From Oscillatoriophycideae cyanobacterium NC_groundwater_1537_Pr4_S-0.65um_50_18 (GTDB lineage Bacteria; Cyanobacteriota; Cyanobacteriia; Elainellales; Elainellaceae), in assembly GCA_016208305.1 (NCBI GenBank), contig JACQYI010000058.1, positions 90,286 to 154,285 on the forward strand: DNA of 64,000 nt, written 5' to 3'. Both the position numbers and the translations under genes were made by a program. The notes under the pieces were generated by a model. It did not search any database. It was not told the DNA's origin and saw nothing but the letters and a program-made list of their open reading frames with translations. The stretch's first letter is position 1. Each line of letters begins with the position of its first letter. Below are positions 10,201 to 20,219 of this stretch, in pieces.

Positions 10201-10938
10201 TAGGTAAGCATCCACCACGGTTGTATCGCCGCGACCGATCAGCTTCATTAAAGGACTGACGCGATGGGAAACCGAGATCTGGGTAAAGCCAATTTCCTGG
10301 GCGATCGCTGCCGCCTGTTGCTCATGATCGGAGTAGCGGTAGCCATGCAAAAAGGCGATCGCACAGCTGCGAATGCCGTCAGCATAGGCCGCTGCGAGGG
10401 CAGCCGTCAGCGAGGCGGTGACTAATGGCTGCAACTCTTCACCCTGGGCGCTGTAGCGTTCTTCAGCCTCAATCACGGCTTCATAGAGCATTTCCGGGAG
10501 GATAATCTGTCGCGCAAAGATATGAGGACGGTTTTGGTAGCCAATCCGTAGCGCATCGCGGAAGCCTTGGGTAATCACCAGCACCGTGCGATCGCCCTTA
10601 CGCTCTAGCAGGGCATTGGTCGCAACGGTTGTCCCCATTTTGACTACGGCGATCTGCTCAGCCGGAATTGGCGCACCTGCCGCCACACCCAACAGATCGC
10701 GGATGCCTTGCAGCGGCGCATCGCTATAGCGATCGGGATTTTCGGACAAGAGCTTGTGAATCACCAGCTTGCCATCCGGGCGCTGTGCCACGATGTCGGT
10801 AAAGGTGCCGCCGCGATCGATCCAGAACTGCCAGCGGCGGGTGCCGGAAGCAGTACTATAAAGCTCAGGGCTATGAAGCTTAGGGCTGTGTTCAGCGGCA
10901 GCATTAAGCAAATCTTCAGGATGAGAGGCGGAATTCAT
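7204..10938 (-). CDS. oplA: 5-oxoprolinase / hydantoinase A-B fusion
   Basis: One polypeptide of about 1244 residues carrying both halves of the hydantoinase/oxoprolinase family. The HyuA half starts at [15 protein letters not shown] (about 37-51), with [14 protein letters not shown] and the Gly-rich [16 protein letters not shown] farther on. The HyuB half begins near residue 715 ([20 protein letters not shown]) and includes HPVHLGSM- and [17 protein letters not shown] metal or substrate loops, ending in [10 protein letters not shown]. The family opens 5-oxo-L-proline to glutamate using ATP, in glutathione turnover. ATG at 10938 is preferred over an adjacent TTG at 10941; either way the start nearly touches the ATG of the divergent gene. 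The first 35 residues look non-conserved. Confidence 0.9.
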   Translation of the reverse strand: MNSASHPEDLLNAAAEHSPKLHSPELYSTASGTRRWQFWIDRGGTFTDIVAQRPDGKLVIHKLLSENPDRYSDAPLQGIRDLLGVAAGAPIPAEQIAVVKMGTTVATNALLERKGDRTVLVITQGFRDALRIGYQNRPHIFARQIILPEMLYEAVIEAEERYSAQGEELQPLVTASLTAALAAAYADGIRSCAIAFLHGYRYSDHEQQAAAIAQEIGFTQISVSHRVSPLMKLIGRGDTTVVDAYLSPILRRYVDRIAAELQGELQDDRLPKLMFMQSNGGLTDAQLFQGKDSILSGPAGGIVGAVQTSLRAGFDNIIGFDMGGTSTDVSHFNGAYERTFETEVAGVRLRAPMMAIHTVAAGGGSLLSFDGARYRVGPESAGANPGPACYRQGGPLAVTDCNVMVGKLQPEFFPQVFGRAGNLPLDAAIVRQKFAELAIAISQKTGEHPTPEQVAEGFLAIAIDKMANAIKKISVQRGYDVTAYTLCCFGGAGGQHACLIAEALGMKQIFLHPYAGVLSAYGMGLADLSTIRERAIEAQLTEALLPQLQQVLADLTAEGVADIRQQSDAPIEILPKAHLRYIGTDSALMVDFGSLAEMQAQFEQLYRQRYGFAVENKALIVEAVSVEVIGKTAAPAEPEISVARSQPLSPIATVPMYSKGQWHETAVFLRADLQGGDRISSPALIIEPTGTNVVEPGWQAELTAQNHLVLRRSQALEVRREAWDAAKPDPVLLEIFNNLFRAIAEEMGVTLQNTSASVNIKERLDFSCALFNQQGDLIANAPHIPVHLGSMSESVASLIAAKGHGLKPGDVYMLNNPYSGGTHLPDITVITPVFLTADAPEFAAAPDFYVASRGHHADIGGITPGSMPPYSTTIAQEGILIDHFQLVDQGHFCEAALVELLTSSDYPVRNLGQNLADLQAQIAANERGAQELQRMATHYGLPIVQAYMQHVQDNAEESVRRVISVLQDGNFTYDMDDGSQIQVAIAINAPDRSARIDFTGTSPQQPNNFNAPLAICKAVVLYVFRTLVEDDIPLNAGCLKPLEIVVPEGCLLNPRYPAAVVAGNVETSQAIANALYGALGVLAAGQGTMNNFTFGNAQYQYYETICGGSGAGATFDGTDAVQTHMTNSRLTDPEVLEWRFPVLLESFGIRPHSGGQGKHCGGNGVIRRIRFREPMTATILSGHRVIPPFGLQGGEPGAVGQNFVERKNGAIESLGSKAEVQMQSGDVFVIKTPGGGGFGQPSLD

Positions 10939-10940
10939 CA

Positions 10941-11603
10941 ATGTCTTCTCCGAGAAAATTTGGGGTTAGCCCTAGCTTAAAAAGTTCTGGCTTAACGCGG
11001 AGTGTGGCGATCGCCTCTCTCCTCTTCGTTTGGGTGACGGTATTCTGGGTAACAGCCCTGTTGGGGACAGCCCTGCCCGCCACCGCCAGCCTGCTGCGAA
11101 CCGCCGACGCCGGGACGATCGTTGTGCAGTCGCGGCGCACCTTGCGCGACCAAAATCGGCAAAGTTGGCAGGCGATCGCCTTCAAGCGCGTGCAGCCCGA
11201 CCTGTCCGATCAGCCCCTCTACCTACGTCTGGTGGCTTTCCCCGACAGTGTTGCCATCGATCATCCTCAGCCGATTCTCTTGAGCAATATCCAGGGTCAG
11301 GTGTGGACGGCTGCCGATCGCTCTGATCAGATTGCAGCCTTTCCTCAGCCTAGCGTAGGACAGTATGAGCTTCAGGCCGTCTTGCCCAACCTATCCGATC
11401 AACCCCTGCGGTTAGAGGTGCCTACGGTGAACGGAGAGGCGATCGTTCTGCGGATTCCGATTGCGCTGATTCAGGAATGGCGAGTCGTCGCCCAGTCTCA
11501 AGTGAGCCAGCTAACGCAAGATTGTGGCCAGTTTCCCTTAGAAGCCCGACAAAACCCAGATTTCCCGGAATGGACAGGATGCAGAGGTCAGTTAGGCATG
11601 TGA
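10941..11603 (+). CDS. DUF3122 family protein, probably exported
   Basis: A 220-residue protein with a long hydrophobic segment at about residues 24-47 ([24 protein letters not shown]), likely a signal peptide or anchor. The body fits DUF3122, a cyanobacterial family: [54 protein letters not shown] and the final IQEWRVVAQ. Function is unknown. The start is head-to-head with the oxoprolinase gene (ATG to ATG about 2 bases apart), which would place each 5' leader inside the other coding region, so one of the two genes may really start later; an in-frame GTG near residue 21 is an alternative here. Confidence 0.8.
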   Translation: MSSPRKFGVSPSLKSSGLTRSVAIASLLFVWVTVFWVTALLGTALPATASLLRTADAGTIVVQSRRTLRDQNRQSWQAIAFKRVQPDLSDQPLYLRLVAFPDSVAIDHPQPILLSNIQGQVWTAADRSDQIAAFPQPSVGQYELQAVLPNLSDQPLRLEVPTVNGEAIVLRIPIALIQEWRVVAQSQVSQLTQDCGQFPLEARQNPDFPEWTGCRGQLGM

Positions 11604-11821
11604 AGCCATTCATTTTCTGTCCGCAATTTTCCGGTTGTGAAGGACTCAGCCTGTAGATGAATGTTCTACCCAGTCTGATATTGCCTCAGTCTCCTCACCT
11701 TCTTGCCTTCTGGCCTCTTTCATAGCCAAAAATCAGCCCCTTACCCCTGGCAGTTCCCTGCCTCGACGTGCCAGAATTTACGTAGATCCTAGACCTATCC
11801 TCTGTTTCTCCCGTTCTCACC

Positions 11822-14776
11822 ATGACTGCAACGATCCCCGCTCTCGCCAGCCAATATGACCCGGCCACCGCTGAAGCCAAGTGGCAGAAAGCCTGGGAAG
11901 AGAACCAGGTCTTTAAGGCAAACCCTGAGCAAGGCGGTGAACCTTACTGTGTCGTCATTCCGCCTCCCAATGTCACAGGTAGTTTGCATATGGGGCATGC
12001 CTTCGAGAATGCCCTGATTGACACCCTGGTGCGCTACCACCGTATGCTGGGCAAAAACACCCTGTGGCTTCCCGGCACCGATCACGCCAGTATTGCGGTA
12101 CAGACGATTTTAGAGAAGCAGCTCAAGGCTGAAGGGCAGACGCGAGACAGCGTTGGCCGAGAGGCGTTTCTGGAAAAAGCATGGCAGTGGAAAGAAGAAT
12201 CGGGCGGCACGATCGTCGGTCAGTTGCGGCGCTTAGGTGTTTCGGTAGACTGGACGCGCGAGCGCTTCACAATGGATACAGGGCTGTCGGAGGCCGTGCT
12301 GACGGCCTTCACCCAGCTCTACGCTGAAGGCTTGATCTATCGCGGCAAGTATCTGGTCAACTGGTGCCCCGCTAGCCAGTCGGCTGTGTCTGATCTAGAA
12401 GTAGAAAATAAAGAGGTGAACGGCAGCCTCTGGCACTTCCGCTATCCCCTAACGGATGGTTCCGGCTTTTTGGAAGTGGCCACCACTCGACCCGAAACAA
12501 TGCTGGGCGATACGGCAGTAGCGGTCAACCCCGAAGACGATCGCTACACCCATCTCGTCGGCAAAACTGTAAGACTGCCGCTGATGGGTCGCGAAATCCC
12601 GATCATTGCCGATGCCTATGTCGATGCCAGCTTTGGGACAGGCTGCGTCAAGGTGACTCCAGCCCATGATCCCAACGACTTTGAGATGGGCAAACGCCAC
12701 AACCTGCCCATGATTTCAATTATGAACAAAGACGGCACGCTCAACGAGAATGCCGGGGAGTTCCAAGGGCAGGATCGATTCGTCGCCCGCAAAAACGTGG
12801 TGAAGCGCCTCGAAGAAGAAGGCTTCCTGGTCAAAATTGAAGATTACAAGCACACCGTTCCCTATAGCGATCGCGGCAAGGTTCCGGTAGAGCCGCTGCT
12901 CTCGACCCAGTGGTTTGTCAAAATTCGCCCCCTGGCCGATCGCGCCTTGGAATATCTCGATCAGCAAAATGATCCGATCTTTGTGCCCGATCGCTGGACG
13001 AAAGTCTATCGAGACTGGTTGGTGAATCTTAAGGACTGGTGTATCTCGCGGCAGCTCTGGTGGGGACACCAAATTCCGGCCTGGTATAACGTGGCGCATA
13101 CCGGGGGCGAAATCACCGACAATACGCCGTTTGTCGTGGCGCAGAGCGAGGCGGAAGCGTGGGAAAAGGCGCGATCGCAGTGGGGCGACCTGATCCATCT
13201 TGTTCAAGATCCCGATGTGCTAGATACCTGGTTCTCTTCGGGGCTATGGCCTTTCTCGACGATGGGCTGGCCGCAGCAGACGGCTGATTTAGCTGCCTAC
13301 TATCCCACCACAACGCTGGTGACAGGCTTCGACATCATCTTTTTCTGGGTGGCGCGCATGACGCTCATGGCGGGGCACTTTACCGGAAAGATGCCCTTCA
13401 AAACCGTCTATATTCACGGGCTAGTGCGGGACGAAAACAACAAGAAAATGTCCAAATCGGCTAACAATGGCATCGATCCGCTGCTGCTGATCGATCGCTA
13501 TGGCACCGATGCCCTGCGCTACACGCTGATTCGGGAAGTCGCCGGAGCCGGACAAGATATTCGCCTGGAATACAACCGCAAAACGGACGAATCCACCTCA
13601 GTAGAAGCCTCCCGTAACTTCACCAACAAACTGTGGAACGCTTCCCGCTTTGTCATGATGAACCTGGATGGCAAAACGCCTGAGCAGCTAGGTCAGCCTC
13701 AAGCCGAGACTTTGGAGCTGAGCGATCGCTGGATTCTCTCGCGCTACAACCACATCGTTCAACAAACCCGCAAAGACATCGACAGCTACGGGCTGGGTGA
13801 GGCCGCCAAAGGGCTATATGAGTTCATTTGGGGCGATTTTTGCGACTGGTACATCGAGCTAGCCAAATCGCGCCTCCAGCCAGAAGCTCCGGCGCGTCAG
13901 GTGGCTCAACACGTGCTAGGTCATGTGCTCGAAGGAACATTGCGCTTGCTGCATCCCTTTATGCCTCACATTACCGAAGAAATTTGGCACACCCTCACCC
14001 AGACAGAAGACAGCCAGTATCTAGCGCTGCAAGCTTATCCAACGGCAGATACACAGCTAATGGATGCTGATCTAGAGCAGCGGTTTGATTTGCTGATTGA
14101 CACGATCCGCACCATCCGCAACCTCAGAGCCGAAGCAGACATTAAACCGGGGGTCAAAGTCAAAGCCTTCCTCGAATCTGAGAGCGATCGCGAACGCCAG
14201 ATTTTGACTTCCGGCCAGTCTTACATTCAGGACTTAGCCAAGGTTGAGCATCTCGCGATCGCAGTTCCCACTGCTCCTCAGCCTGAGCAGGAGAAAATCA
14301 CCCCCGCATCAGATAGCTGGCGCGATCGCCCGGTGATCGTCATGCTGGTGCTGCTGACGATGGGCTACTTTTTCCTAGATTCATTGGTTTACGTCAGCGT
14401 CATGCTCAAGGTGCTGTGGGATGTCTTAATCGATAAAAAGCCAGTTCCGACCGTTCCGCCACGCCGCTTGTCCCAGAAGCAGCCTACGGCTCAGGCGATC
14501 GCTCCTCAAGCCGTTCCTCAAATGATTGCGGGCGTAGTTGGCACGATTCAAGTGCTGATTCCCCTCGCGGGCGTGGTGGACATGGATGCGCTCAAATCGA
14601 AGCTGCAAAAAGACTTGGGCAAAGTGGATGCTGAAGTGCAGTCTTTGACGCAGCGCCTCAGCAGCCCCAACTTTGTCGATAAGGCTCCTGCGGCCGTGGT
14701 GCAAGCGGCGCGAGAGGCGCTGGCAGAAGCGCAAAAGCAAGCCGAAATCTTACGCGATCGCTTGGCGTCTCTGTAA
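11822..14776 (+). CDS. valS: Valyl-tRNA synthetase with inserted hydrophobic segment
   Basis: A 984-residue class I synthetase that charges tRNA-Val. HMGH (56-59) is the HIGH motif and KMSKS lies near 541-545; the editing domain contains [15 protein letters not shown], and [13 protein letters not shown] is well kept. The anticodon-binding domain ends around residue 815 and the C-terminal tRNA-binding coiled coil starts near 899 ([15 protein letters not shown]). Between them sit about 85 extra residues, with a strongly hydrophobic stretch (about 838-870; [16 protein letters not shown] and onward) and Pro/Gln-rich linkers. In some cyanobacteria a membrane-targeting CAAD domain is appended to synthetases; this insert lacks the features of CAAD that I know. 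The ATG follows a short leader, and a terminator follows at 14802. Confidence 0.95.
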   Translation: MTATIPALASQYDPATAEAKWQKAWEENQVFKANPEQGGEPYCVVIPPPNVTGSLHMGHAFENALIDTLVRYHRMLGKNTLWLPGTDHASIAVQTILEKQLKAEGQTRDSVGREAFLEKAWQWKEESGGTIVGQLRRLGVSVDWTRERFTMDTGLSEAVLTAFTQLYAEGLIYRGKYLVNWCPASQSAVSDLEVENKEVNGSLWHFRYPLTDGSGFLEVATTRPETMLGDTAVAVNPEDDRYTHLVGKTVRLPLMGREIPIIADAYVDASFGTGCVKVTPAHDPNDFEMGKRHNLPMISIMNKDGTLNENAGEFQGQDRFVARKNVVKRLEEEGFLVKIEDYKHTVPYSDRGKVPVEPLLSTQWFVKIRPLADRALEYLDQQNDPIFVPDRWTKVYRDWLVNLKDWCISRQLWWGHQIPAWYNVAHTGGEITDNTPFVVAQSEAEAWEKARSQWGDLIHLVQDPDVLDTWFSSGLWPFSTMGWPQQTADLAAYYPTTTLVTGFDIIFFWVARMTLMAGHFTGKMPFKTVYIHGLVRDENNKKMSKSANNGIDPLLLIDRYGTDALRYTLIREVAGAGQDIRLEYNRKTDESTSVEASRNFTNKLWNASRFVMMNLDGKTPEQLGQPQAETLELSDRWILSRYNHIVQQTRKDIDSYGLGEAAKGLYEFIWGDFCDWYIELAKSRLQPEAPARQVAQHVLGHVLEGTLRLLHPFMPHITEEIWHTLTQTEDSQYLALQAYPTADTQLMDADLEQRFDLLIDTIRTIRNLRAEADIKPGVKVKAFLESESDRERQILTSGQSYIQDLAKVEHLAIAVPTAPQPEQEKITPASDSWRDRPVIVMLVLLTMGYFFLDSLVYVSVMLKVLWDVLIDKKPVPTVPPRRLSQKQPTAQAIAPQAVPQMIAGVVGTIQVLIPLAGVVDMDALKSKLQKDLGKVDAEVQSLTQRLSSPNFVDKAPAAVVQAAREALAEAQKQAEILRDRLASL

Positions 14777-14801
14777 AGGTGGCGATAGGAGTGTTGAGGT
14801 C

Positions 14802-14844
14802 AGGATTTTTGTTGCGTAAACTTTGCCCAGGCTACAAAAATCCT
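14802..14844 (+). terminator. Hairpin after valS
   Basis: AGGATTTTTGT (14802-14812) pairs perfectly with ACAAAAATCCT (14834-14844) 25 bases after the valS stop. The 21-base loop is long and only a short T-poor tail follows, so it is a moderate intrinsic terminator candidate. The remaining spacer to 15117 shows no gene. Confidence 0.5.
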
Positions 14845-15117
14845 TACCTAGGACTCTCTAATTTGGCATCTGATCTAGCCTTCGGCAGGTTACGCTTTAG
14901 AGAGCAAACTTCTTAGGGTTTTGCGGCCTGCCCAGCCTCCCCAAAATCCTAATTTGTCAGCTAATCCGTTCACTTGAGTGAAGATTTTTGGTCTGAAAGC
15001 TATCTTCCTTTAAAAAAGCAACCTCTCAGAGGTAAATCTTGTTAGCTTAGAGGAATAGGGCGCTCGGACAAGATTAAAAGATATACTTTCTCTCAAGATT
15101 TGTTACCTTTCTGCGGC

Positions 15118-15594
15118 ATGTTGCATCTGGCTCAGGTGAAGAAGAAAGACCTTGAGGGCAAGGTGATGTTACAGTTGCTTGCTCAGCAAAAAGCTGAGTA
15201 CGCATGGCTCATGATGACAGAAGAAAACTGCGCTATTTGGGTAGACGCAGAGGATTGTTATGAAGGAGCGTTGGTACTCGTAGAGATTTCTCCGACTCAG
15301 GAAGTTCAGAAAATTCAAGATGCAACCCATTGGGTTTTAGATATCGTTAAGCAATATCTAAGTACGGGCATTACGCCCGATTTTCTGCAAGATGAAGTGC
15401 AGCGTGCCGAACAGTGGAGACAGTCGCTGACGCTGCAAAGCCAGGAGCTAGGGAGGCGGGCGCTCGAAATGGAGGCTCGTCGGGATCAAATCCAAGAGCT
15501 TGAAGAAAACCTGAAGCAAGAAAAGAAAAAGCTTGAGCTAATGGAACTTCAGCTTAAGGCGAGTGTGGATGAGGCACAGCCCGATTCAGAATGA
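15118..15594 (+). CDS. Hypothetical coiled-coil protein
   Basis: I do not recognise a named family. The ATG at 15118 gives a 158-residue soluble protein. The first 85 residues are mixed (LHLAQVKKKDLEGKVML ... WVDAEDCYEGALVLVEI), and the C-terminal half (about 90-155) is charged heptad-like sequence (ALEMEARRDQIQELEENLKQ) predicted to form a coiled coil. A TTG at 15100 would lengthen it by six residues. The MBL-fold hydrolase gene starts 19 bases downstream, so the two are probably cotranscribed. It may act as an oligomerising or adaptor protein; that is inference. Confidence 0.7.
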   Translation: MLHLAQVKKKDLEGKVMLQLLAQQKAEYAWLMMTEENCAIWVDAEDCYEGALVLVEISPTQEVQKIQDATHWVLDIVKQYLSTGITPDFLQDEVQRAEQWRQSLTLQSQELGRRALEMEARRDQIQELEENLKQEKKKLELMELQLKASVDEAQPDSE

Positions 15595-15613
15595 TGTGTT
15601 GCACAGGTGCCAG

Positions 15614-16603
15614 ATGACTTTAATCGATTCCGGCCAAAAGCCTCAAGCCATCCATTTTGCGCTTGATCATCCCGCTTCAGGCAATTTAGCGGTGGAATGG
15701 ATTCACGGGTCGATCTCTTCAAAGCACAATCAAGATCCAGACATTCAGGTGCATGCCTACAACGAGCATACCTATATCCTGCGCCAAAACATGGCTGTGC
15801 ATGCTGAAGCACCGTTTATGTATCTCTTGTTTGGCAACGATCGCGCCATGCTGCTAGACACAGGGGCGACAGAGTTTGCAGAATTCTTTCCCTTGCGCAA
15901 AACAGTCGATCAGCTAATCGATCGGTGGTTAGCTCAGTATCCTCGTCCGGTCTATTCTCTGGTTGTTGCCCATACCCATTTGCATCTAGATCACATTGAA
16001 GCGGACTCCCAGTTTTTCGATCGCCCAGACACCGAAATTGTTGGTTTAAGTCTGTCAGAAACACAGGAGTTCTACGGGTTTACCCACTGGCCTGAGGAAA
16101 GGGTTGAGTTTGACTTGGGAGGGCGCGTCCTTCAGGTGATCGCCACGCCAGGGCATGAAGAAGCGGAAGTTTCGATCTATGATCCCTACACGCAAATCCT
16201 GGTCACAGGAGATATTTTTTACCCAGGGCGACTTTATGTTCGAGATTGGCCAGCTTTTACAGAGAGCATCGATCGCCTGATCAGTTTTGCCGAAACTTAC
16301 CCCATTACGCACATCATGGGTTGCCATATCGAGATGACTCGCACCCCTGGCAGAGATTATAAAATTCGCACCACATACCAACCCGATGAACCTCCCCTGC
16401 AAATGACGGTGGCGCAACTCAAGGCTGTGCGTGATGCGATCGAGACAATCAATGCCCGTTCGGGTGTTCATGTCTTTAACGACTTTATTATCTATAACGG
16501 GATTCCAGAAGGATACTTTGGAGATGACCCAGATGGCGCTCTCGTTGCCTATCTGGCTCGAAATCAAGAGGGATACCGCCGTCACAAAAAGCAGGTAGGG
16601 TGA
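15614..16603 (+). CDS. Metallo-beta-lactamase-fold hydrolase
   Basis: A 329-residue MBL-fold protein from the ATG at 15614; an upstream start at 15563 would overlap the preceding gene. The metal motif HTHLHLDH is a clean HxHxDH, followed by TPGHEEAEVSIYD (third metal His), LVTGDIFYPG (bridging Asp) and a late His in MGCHIEMT. These residues define a binuclear zinc hydrolase; the substrate cannot be told from sequence. Most of the catalytic core lies between residues 70 and 255, with an extra 70-residue C-terminal part. The small coiled-coil gene lies immediately upstream in the same orientation. Confidence 0.85.
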   Translation: MTLIDSGQKPQAIHFALDHPASGNLAVEWIHGSISSKHNQDPDIQVHAYNEHTYILRQNMAVHAEAPFMYLLFGNDRAMLLDTGATEFAEFFPLRKTVDQLIDRWLAQYPRPVYSLVVAHTHLHLDHIEADSQFFDRPDTEIVGLSLSETQEFYGFTHWPEERVEFDLGGRVLQVIATPGHEEAEVSIYDPYTQILVTGDIFYPGRLYVRDWPAFTESIDRLISFAETYPITHIMGCHIEMTRTPGRDYKIRTTYQPDEPPLQMTVAQLKAVRDAIETINARSGVHVFNDFIIYNGIPEGYFGDDPDGALVAYLARNQEGYRRHKKQVG

Positions 16604-16640
16604 GGGAGTGGGTGAGGGAGTGAGAGAGTGAGAGAGTGGG
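16601..16640. repeat. GAG/TGAG low-complexity repeat
   Basis: A run of GTGAGGGAGT and GTGAGAGAGT units follows directly on the MBL hydrolase stop codon. It is a simple-sequence tract, similar in flavour to the arms of the family 1 element but without its ends. Confidence 0.6.
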
Positions 16641-16688
16641 TTATACAGGGAAGTATTGATGAGGTGCGCGTAGCGCCGTACCTTAATC

Positions 16689-17066
16689 TCAAGATACCCA
16701 GTTGAGAATAGTCTGAATTTGAGCGACTAGATGGCGTGCCCGAAAGGGTTTTGTAATCACGCCCATAACGCCTCGCTGAATAAATTGCTGATGTTCATAT
16801 TGACTTGTTTTTGCGGTCAGTAAAATCATGGGCGTATGCTGAGTGGTTTCATGGGATTTCAACTGATCAAATGTGGCTAGCCCATCTAGCTCAGGCATCA
16901 TGACATCCAATAGGATTGCGTCAAACGTTTCTTGTTGAGCCTTAAGCAATCCTTCTGCGCCAGAAGCGGCTGTGACAACCTCCCATCCTGCCGCAGCCTC
17001 TAAACTAATCTGAATCACCTTGCGGACACCACCCTCATCATCAATTACTAAGATTCGCTTGCTCAT
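16689..17066 (-). CDS. CheY-like single-domain response regulator
   Basis: A 125-residue receiver domain with no output domain. The acidic pair is at IDDE (residues 8-11), the phosphoacceptor is Asp54 in LLDVMMPELDG, the conserved Thr/Lys are in LLTAK (about 81-85) and the switch Lys in TKPF near 106. It is the last gene of a three-gene minus-strand cluster, 78 bases after the multi-PAS kinase, so it is the likely phosphoryl target or a terminal relay of that kinase. Output must be through protein-protein contact. Confidence 0.9.
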   Translation of the reverse strand: MSKRILVIDDEGGVRKVIQISLEAAAGWEVVTAASGAEGLLKAQQETFDAILLDVMMPELDGLATFDQLKSHETTQHTPMILLTAKTSQYEHQQFIQRGVMGVITKPFRARHLVAQIQTILNWVS

Positions 17067-17144
17067 GGATTAATGGCTCATCAACGAGTTCATTTTGAAT
17101 TTTTCAGTCGCGTGATAGAACAAGACAGCCGGTTAGAGGAGCCG

Positions 17145-20100
17145 TTAGGCGGGTTCCAAAGCAGGCAATAAAACATAAAAACAGCTCCCTGTTCCCAAGA
17201 CACTTTCAGCCCAAATATATCCCCCATGTTGCTGAACAATACTCCGGCAGATAGCCAAACCTAATCCTGTGCCTCCTTTTTGGCGAGAATCAGAAACATC
17301 GACCTGTTGAAACCGTTCAAAGATGGCTTCGATCTGATCAGGGGGAATGCCGCGCCCTTGATCTTGAATTGAAAAAAGAATGTAAGGGCTAAAGGAAAGA
17401 GAAAAAGGTAGAGAAAGGAGTTTTTTACTCTGATTTTCTAGCGCTGTAGGCTGCGAAAGAGTACCCGCAGGCTGCGAAAGAGTACCCGCAGGCTGCGAAA
17501 GAGTACCCGCTTCAATGGGTTCAAATCTATTGGCTTGTTCCCCCTCTATTGGCTGATTCATTAACTGAGTATTTAACCAAACCGTACTCCCTCTGGGTGA
17601 AAATTTAATCGCGTTGCTCAGCAGATTTGTAAGCACTTGAAGGATGAGATCGCCATCTAACTGCAAGCTAAATGAGAAGGGAGAAACAGATAGATGAACT
17701 CCAGCATCGTCAGCGACTAGCTGCATTAAATCGATCGCTCTTAAGATTAATTCTCCGATGTCATAAGACCGCTTTACAAGCCCCACCTTGCCAGATTCTA
17801 ATCGTTCTAAATCGAGGATATTATCAACTAGATAAACTAACCGCTCCGTTCCCTCAGCCGCAATTTCAAGGAGTTGTTGAGCGCGATCGGACTGTAAATC
17901 AATCAGCCCATCTGACATAAGATCAACGGCTCCATGAATTGCAGTTAAGGGGGTACGAAACTCATGACTCATCACTGAAATAAATTCATCTTTCATTTGC
18001 TCCACTTGGTGGCGTTCTGTAATATCTTCTCCAATGCCCAGTAATCCATTAATTGCGCCTTGCGAATCTCTAAGTTGGGTAATGTTCCATGCGACTCGTC
18101 GAGTTTCCCCTGACTTCGTTACAATATCCCTCTGAAAATAGGCAGGAACCTGCTGTATCAGCAATTCTTGAGCATAGGTTTGGGCAGCTATTTGATTTTG
18201 AGGTGAAACTAAAGTCTCAACGAAATTTTTTTCGAGTAGCTCTTTTCGGGTGTAGCCTAGAACTTCGACGGTAAAGGGATTGACATAGGTAATGTTGAGC
18301 TGTGTATCCACTCCAATCACCAGTAGCCGAACATCCTCCATTACCGTGCGCCAACGTCGTTCAGCCTCTCGCAATACTGCTTCAACTTGTTTCCTTTGCT
18401 TGAGTTCTTTCTGAAGTCGTTGGTTGATCTGATTTAGTTCAGTCGTGCGTTCGATCACAAGAGCTTCCAAATGATCTTGGTATTGTTTCAGCTCTGCTTC
18501 GATCCGTTTGCGATCGGTAATATCTTTGACAATTCCTGCAATTCGTTCCACTTGTCCAGCCTGATCAAGAATTGGAAAAGTTCGCGCTAAAACCCAGCGA
18601 ATGTCTCCTGTTGGCTGTACGATACGATATTCTAAACTCTGTTCCAATGGGCTACAAACCGTTTTTACCGTTGGCGGCAATTGTGCTTGGTCATCAGGGT
18701 GAAGGGCGGCCATCCAAGAGCGAGGATTTTGGTAAAGGCTAGAACAGGTGCGTCCCCAGATCTCTTCGTAGGCCGGACTGATGTAAAACATCTGGCTATA
18801 GTCGGGTGCTGCAATGAAGAAGACATCTCGAATATTTTGGGTGAGCTGGAGAAACTTTTGCTCATTCTGGCGGAGTGCAGCCTCAATTTGTTTAATGTCT
18901 GTAATATCTCGAAAGTACCAGATTCGGCCAAAATCATCCCCTTCAAACGACTTGACTGCTGCGGAGTAGCGATCGAAGATTCGGCCATCCTTGAAGAAAA
19001 TTTCATCTCGACCAATGATCTCTGGGTGCTGATTGAGGTAGTCAATTTGCCTGAGAAACTCTTCTGGATCTGTTAATTGATCGAGTACTGTTTCTCGGAG
19101 CTGCCGATCATGTTCAATGCGAGAAATCGTCTCTTCTGGAATGTGCCAAAGCTGACAAAATCGTTGATTGTAAGATACGGCTTGCTGGTTTTCGTTTGTA
19201 ATTAAAATTCCATCGATTGCAGCATCTTGCTGAACCTTTAACATGGCATTACTGCGTCGCAACGCTTGTTCTGCAAGTTTGAGATCTGTAATGTCAGTAG
19301 TTGTTCCAATCAACCGAACAGTGATGCCCTGCTCATCTTGTAGTGCAGTCCCTCGTGCCATCAGCCAGCGAATTGAGCCATCTTTATGAAAAACACGGTG
19401 CTCAATTGCGAAGTCTGACCGATGGCCTTCTACACAAGCTTTTGACATTTCAAACACGGCGGCCTGATCTTCGGGATGGCAATAGCTAAACCAAGCCTCG
19501 CAACTATTGGGAAGCTCTATTTCGCTATAGCCGAGAGAAGATTTGATATTCGGATCGAGATAAAATTCGCCCGTTTGCGGATTGAGTTCCCATACGCCTA
19601 CCCTGGCCGACCGCGTGGCTAGCACATAGCGCTCTTGGCTCTGGCGCAGCGCTTCTTGAGCCTGCTTACGCTCAGTAATGTCTTGAAAGTGCCAAACTCT
19701 ACCGTAATAGACGCCTACGGACGATCGCATTGGGGCAGAGTGCCGCTCAAGAATGCGCCCATCTTTGAGAAAAATCTCATCATGGCTAATTTCTTCTAGG
19801 TTTTGATAAACGGCTTCGACTCTAGCAACAAACTGGTCTGGATCTTGCAGTTGTGTTAAAGCAGTCTTTAAGATGAGCCAATAATCGTTCGTGGCAATGA
19901 CAGATTGTGGAATGCGCCATAATTCACAAAACCGTTGATTATGAAAGATGACTTCTCGATGTTCATTGACTACCCAAATGCCCGCCACCGAAGTTTCTCG
20001 CTGTGCCTGCAAGAGTGCATTACTGCGTCGCAGATCTTCTTCTATGCGTTTGCGATCGCCCAATTCGGCTCGTAACTGTTCTATTTCGGCAAGCAACTGC

Positions 20101-20150
20101 TCGTGGGTTTTATCTAGGTCGTCAATGGGATAAGTCATAGGTAGGGGCAA
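17145..20150 (-). CDS. Multi-PAS sensor histidine kinase
   Basis: A 1001-residue soluble kinase without membrane segments. It opens with a short coiled coil, then five PAS/PAC modules (roughly 45-165, 170-290, 295-420, 425-545 and 595-715, the fourth and fifth separated by a coiled coil). HisKA carries the phosphoacceptor His near 730 in SHEFRTPLTAIHG. The ATPase domain has N box (TNLLSNAIKFSPRGS), G1 (DQGRGIPPD), F box (FERFQQVD) and G2 (GGTGLGLAI). Between N and G1 boxes there is an unusual insert of about 55 residues, including three exact GTLSQPA-type units encoded by a 21-bp tandem repeat. The first and third PAS domains are close paralogues of each other (FCELWRIP / FCQLWHIP). It is flanked by two response regulators of the same cluster. 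Confidence 0.93.
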   Translation of the reverse strand: MPLPMTYPIDDLDKTHEQLLAEIEQLRAELGDRKRIEEDLRRSNALLQAQRETSVAGIWVVNEHREVIFHNQRFCELWRIPQSVIATNDYWLILKTALTQLQDPDQFVARVEAVYQNLEEISHDEIFLKDGRILERHSAPMRSSVGVYYGRVWHFQDITERKQAQEALRQSQERYVLATRSARVGVWELNPQTGEFYLDPNIKSSLGYSEIELPNSCEAWFSYCHPEDQAAVFEMSKACVEGHRSDFAIEHRVFHKDGSIRWLMARGTALQDEQGITVRLIGTTTDITDLKLAEQALRRSNAMLKVQQDAAIDGILITNENQQAVSYNQRFCQLWHIPEETISRIEHDRQLRETVLDQLTDPEEFLRQIDYLNQHPEIIGRDEIFFKDGRIFDRYSAAVKSFEGDDFGRIWYFRDITDIKQIEAALRQNEQKFLQLTQNIRDVFFIAAPDYSQMFYISPAYEEIWGRTCSSLYQNPRSWMAALHPDDQAQLPPTVKTVCSPLEQSLEYRIVQPTGDIRWVLARTFPILDQAGQVERIAGIVKDITDRKRIEAELKQYQDHLEALVIERTTELNQINQRLQKELKQRKQVEAVLREAERRWRTVMEDVRLLVIGVDTQLNITYVNPFTVEVLGYTRKELLEKNFVETLVSPQNQIAAQTYAQELLIQQVPAYFQRDIVTKSGETRRVAWNITQLRDSQGAINGLLGIGEDITERHQVEQMKDEFISVMSHEFRTPLTAIHGAVDLMSDGLIDLQSDRAQQLLEIAAEGTERLVYLVDNILDLERLESGKVGLVKRSYDIGELILRAIDLMQLVADDAGVHLSVSPFSFSLQLDGDLILQVLTNLLSNAIKFSPRGSTVWLNTQLMNQPIEGEQANRFEPIEAGTLSQPAGTLSQPAGTLSQPTALENQSKKLLSLPFSLSFSPYILFSIQDQGRGIPPDQIEAIFERFQQVDVSDSRQKGGTGLGLAICRSIVQQHGGYIWAESVLGTGSCFYVLLPALEPA
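17449..17511 (-). repeat. 21-bp in-frame tandem repeat inside the histidine kinase gene
   Basis: Three tandem 21-base units (17449-17469, 17470-17490, 17491-17511), the last differing by one base. On the minus strand they encode repeated GTLSQPA heptapeptides in the variable loop of the ATPase domain. Because the unit is a multiple of three, gain or loss of units preserves the frame. Confidence 0.92.
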
Positions 20151-20193
20151 TGCGCTTGCCGTCTATTTTAGAGGCTGAAATAACCTAAATTAA

Positions 20194-20219
20194 AAGCCCA
20201 GGCGCTATGACCTAGGCTT
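20194..20219 (-). terminator. Hairpin overlapping the stop of the multi-receiver regulator
   Basis: On the minus strand AAGCCTAGG and CCTGGGCTT form a 9-bp stem (one G-T pair) with an 8-base loop, followed by TTTAATTT. The stem overlaps the TAG stop of the upstream regulator. It would attenuate transcription between the regulator and the kinase gene. Confidence 0.5.

Noticed and set aside
14304..14520. Calling the ValRS insert a CAAD domain outright
   Set aside because: The conserved two-helix CAAD pattern with its ELIG-type motif is not visible; only position matches.
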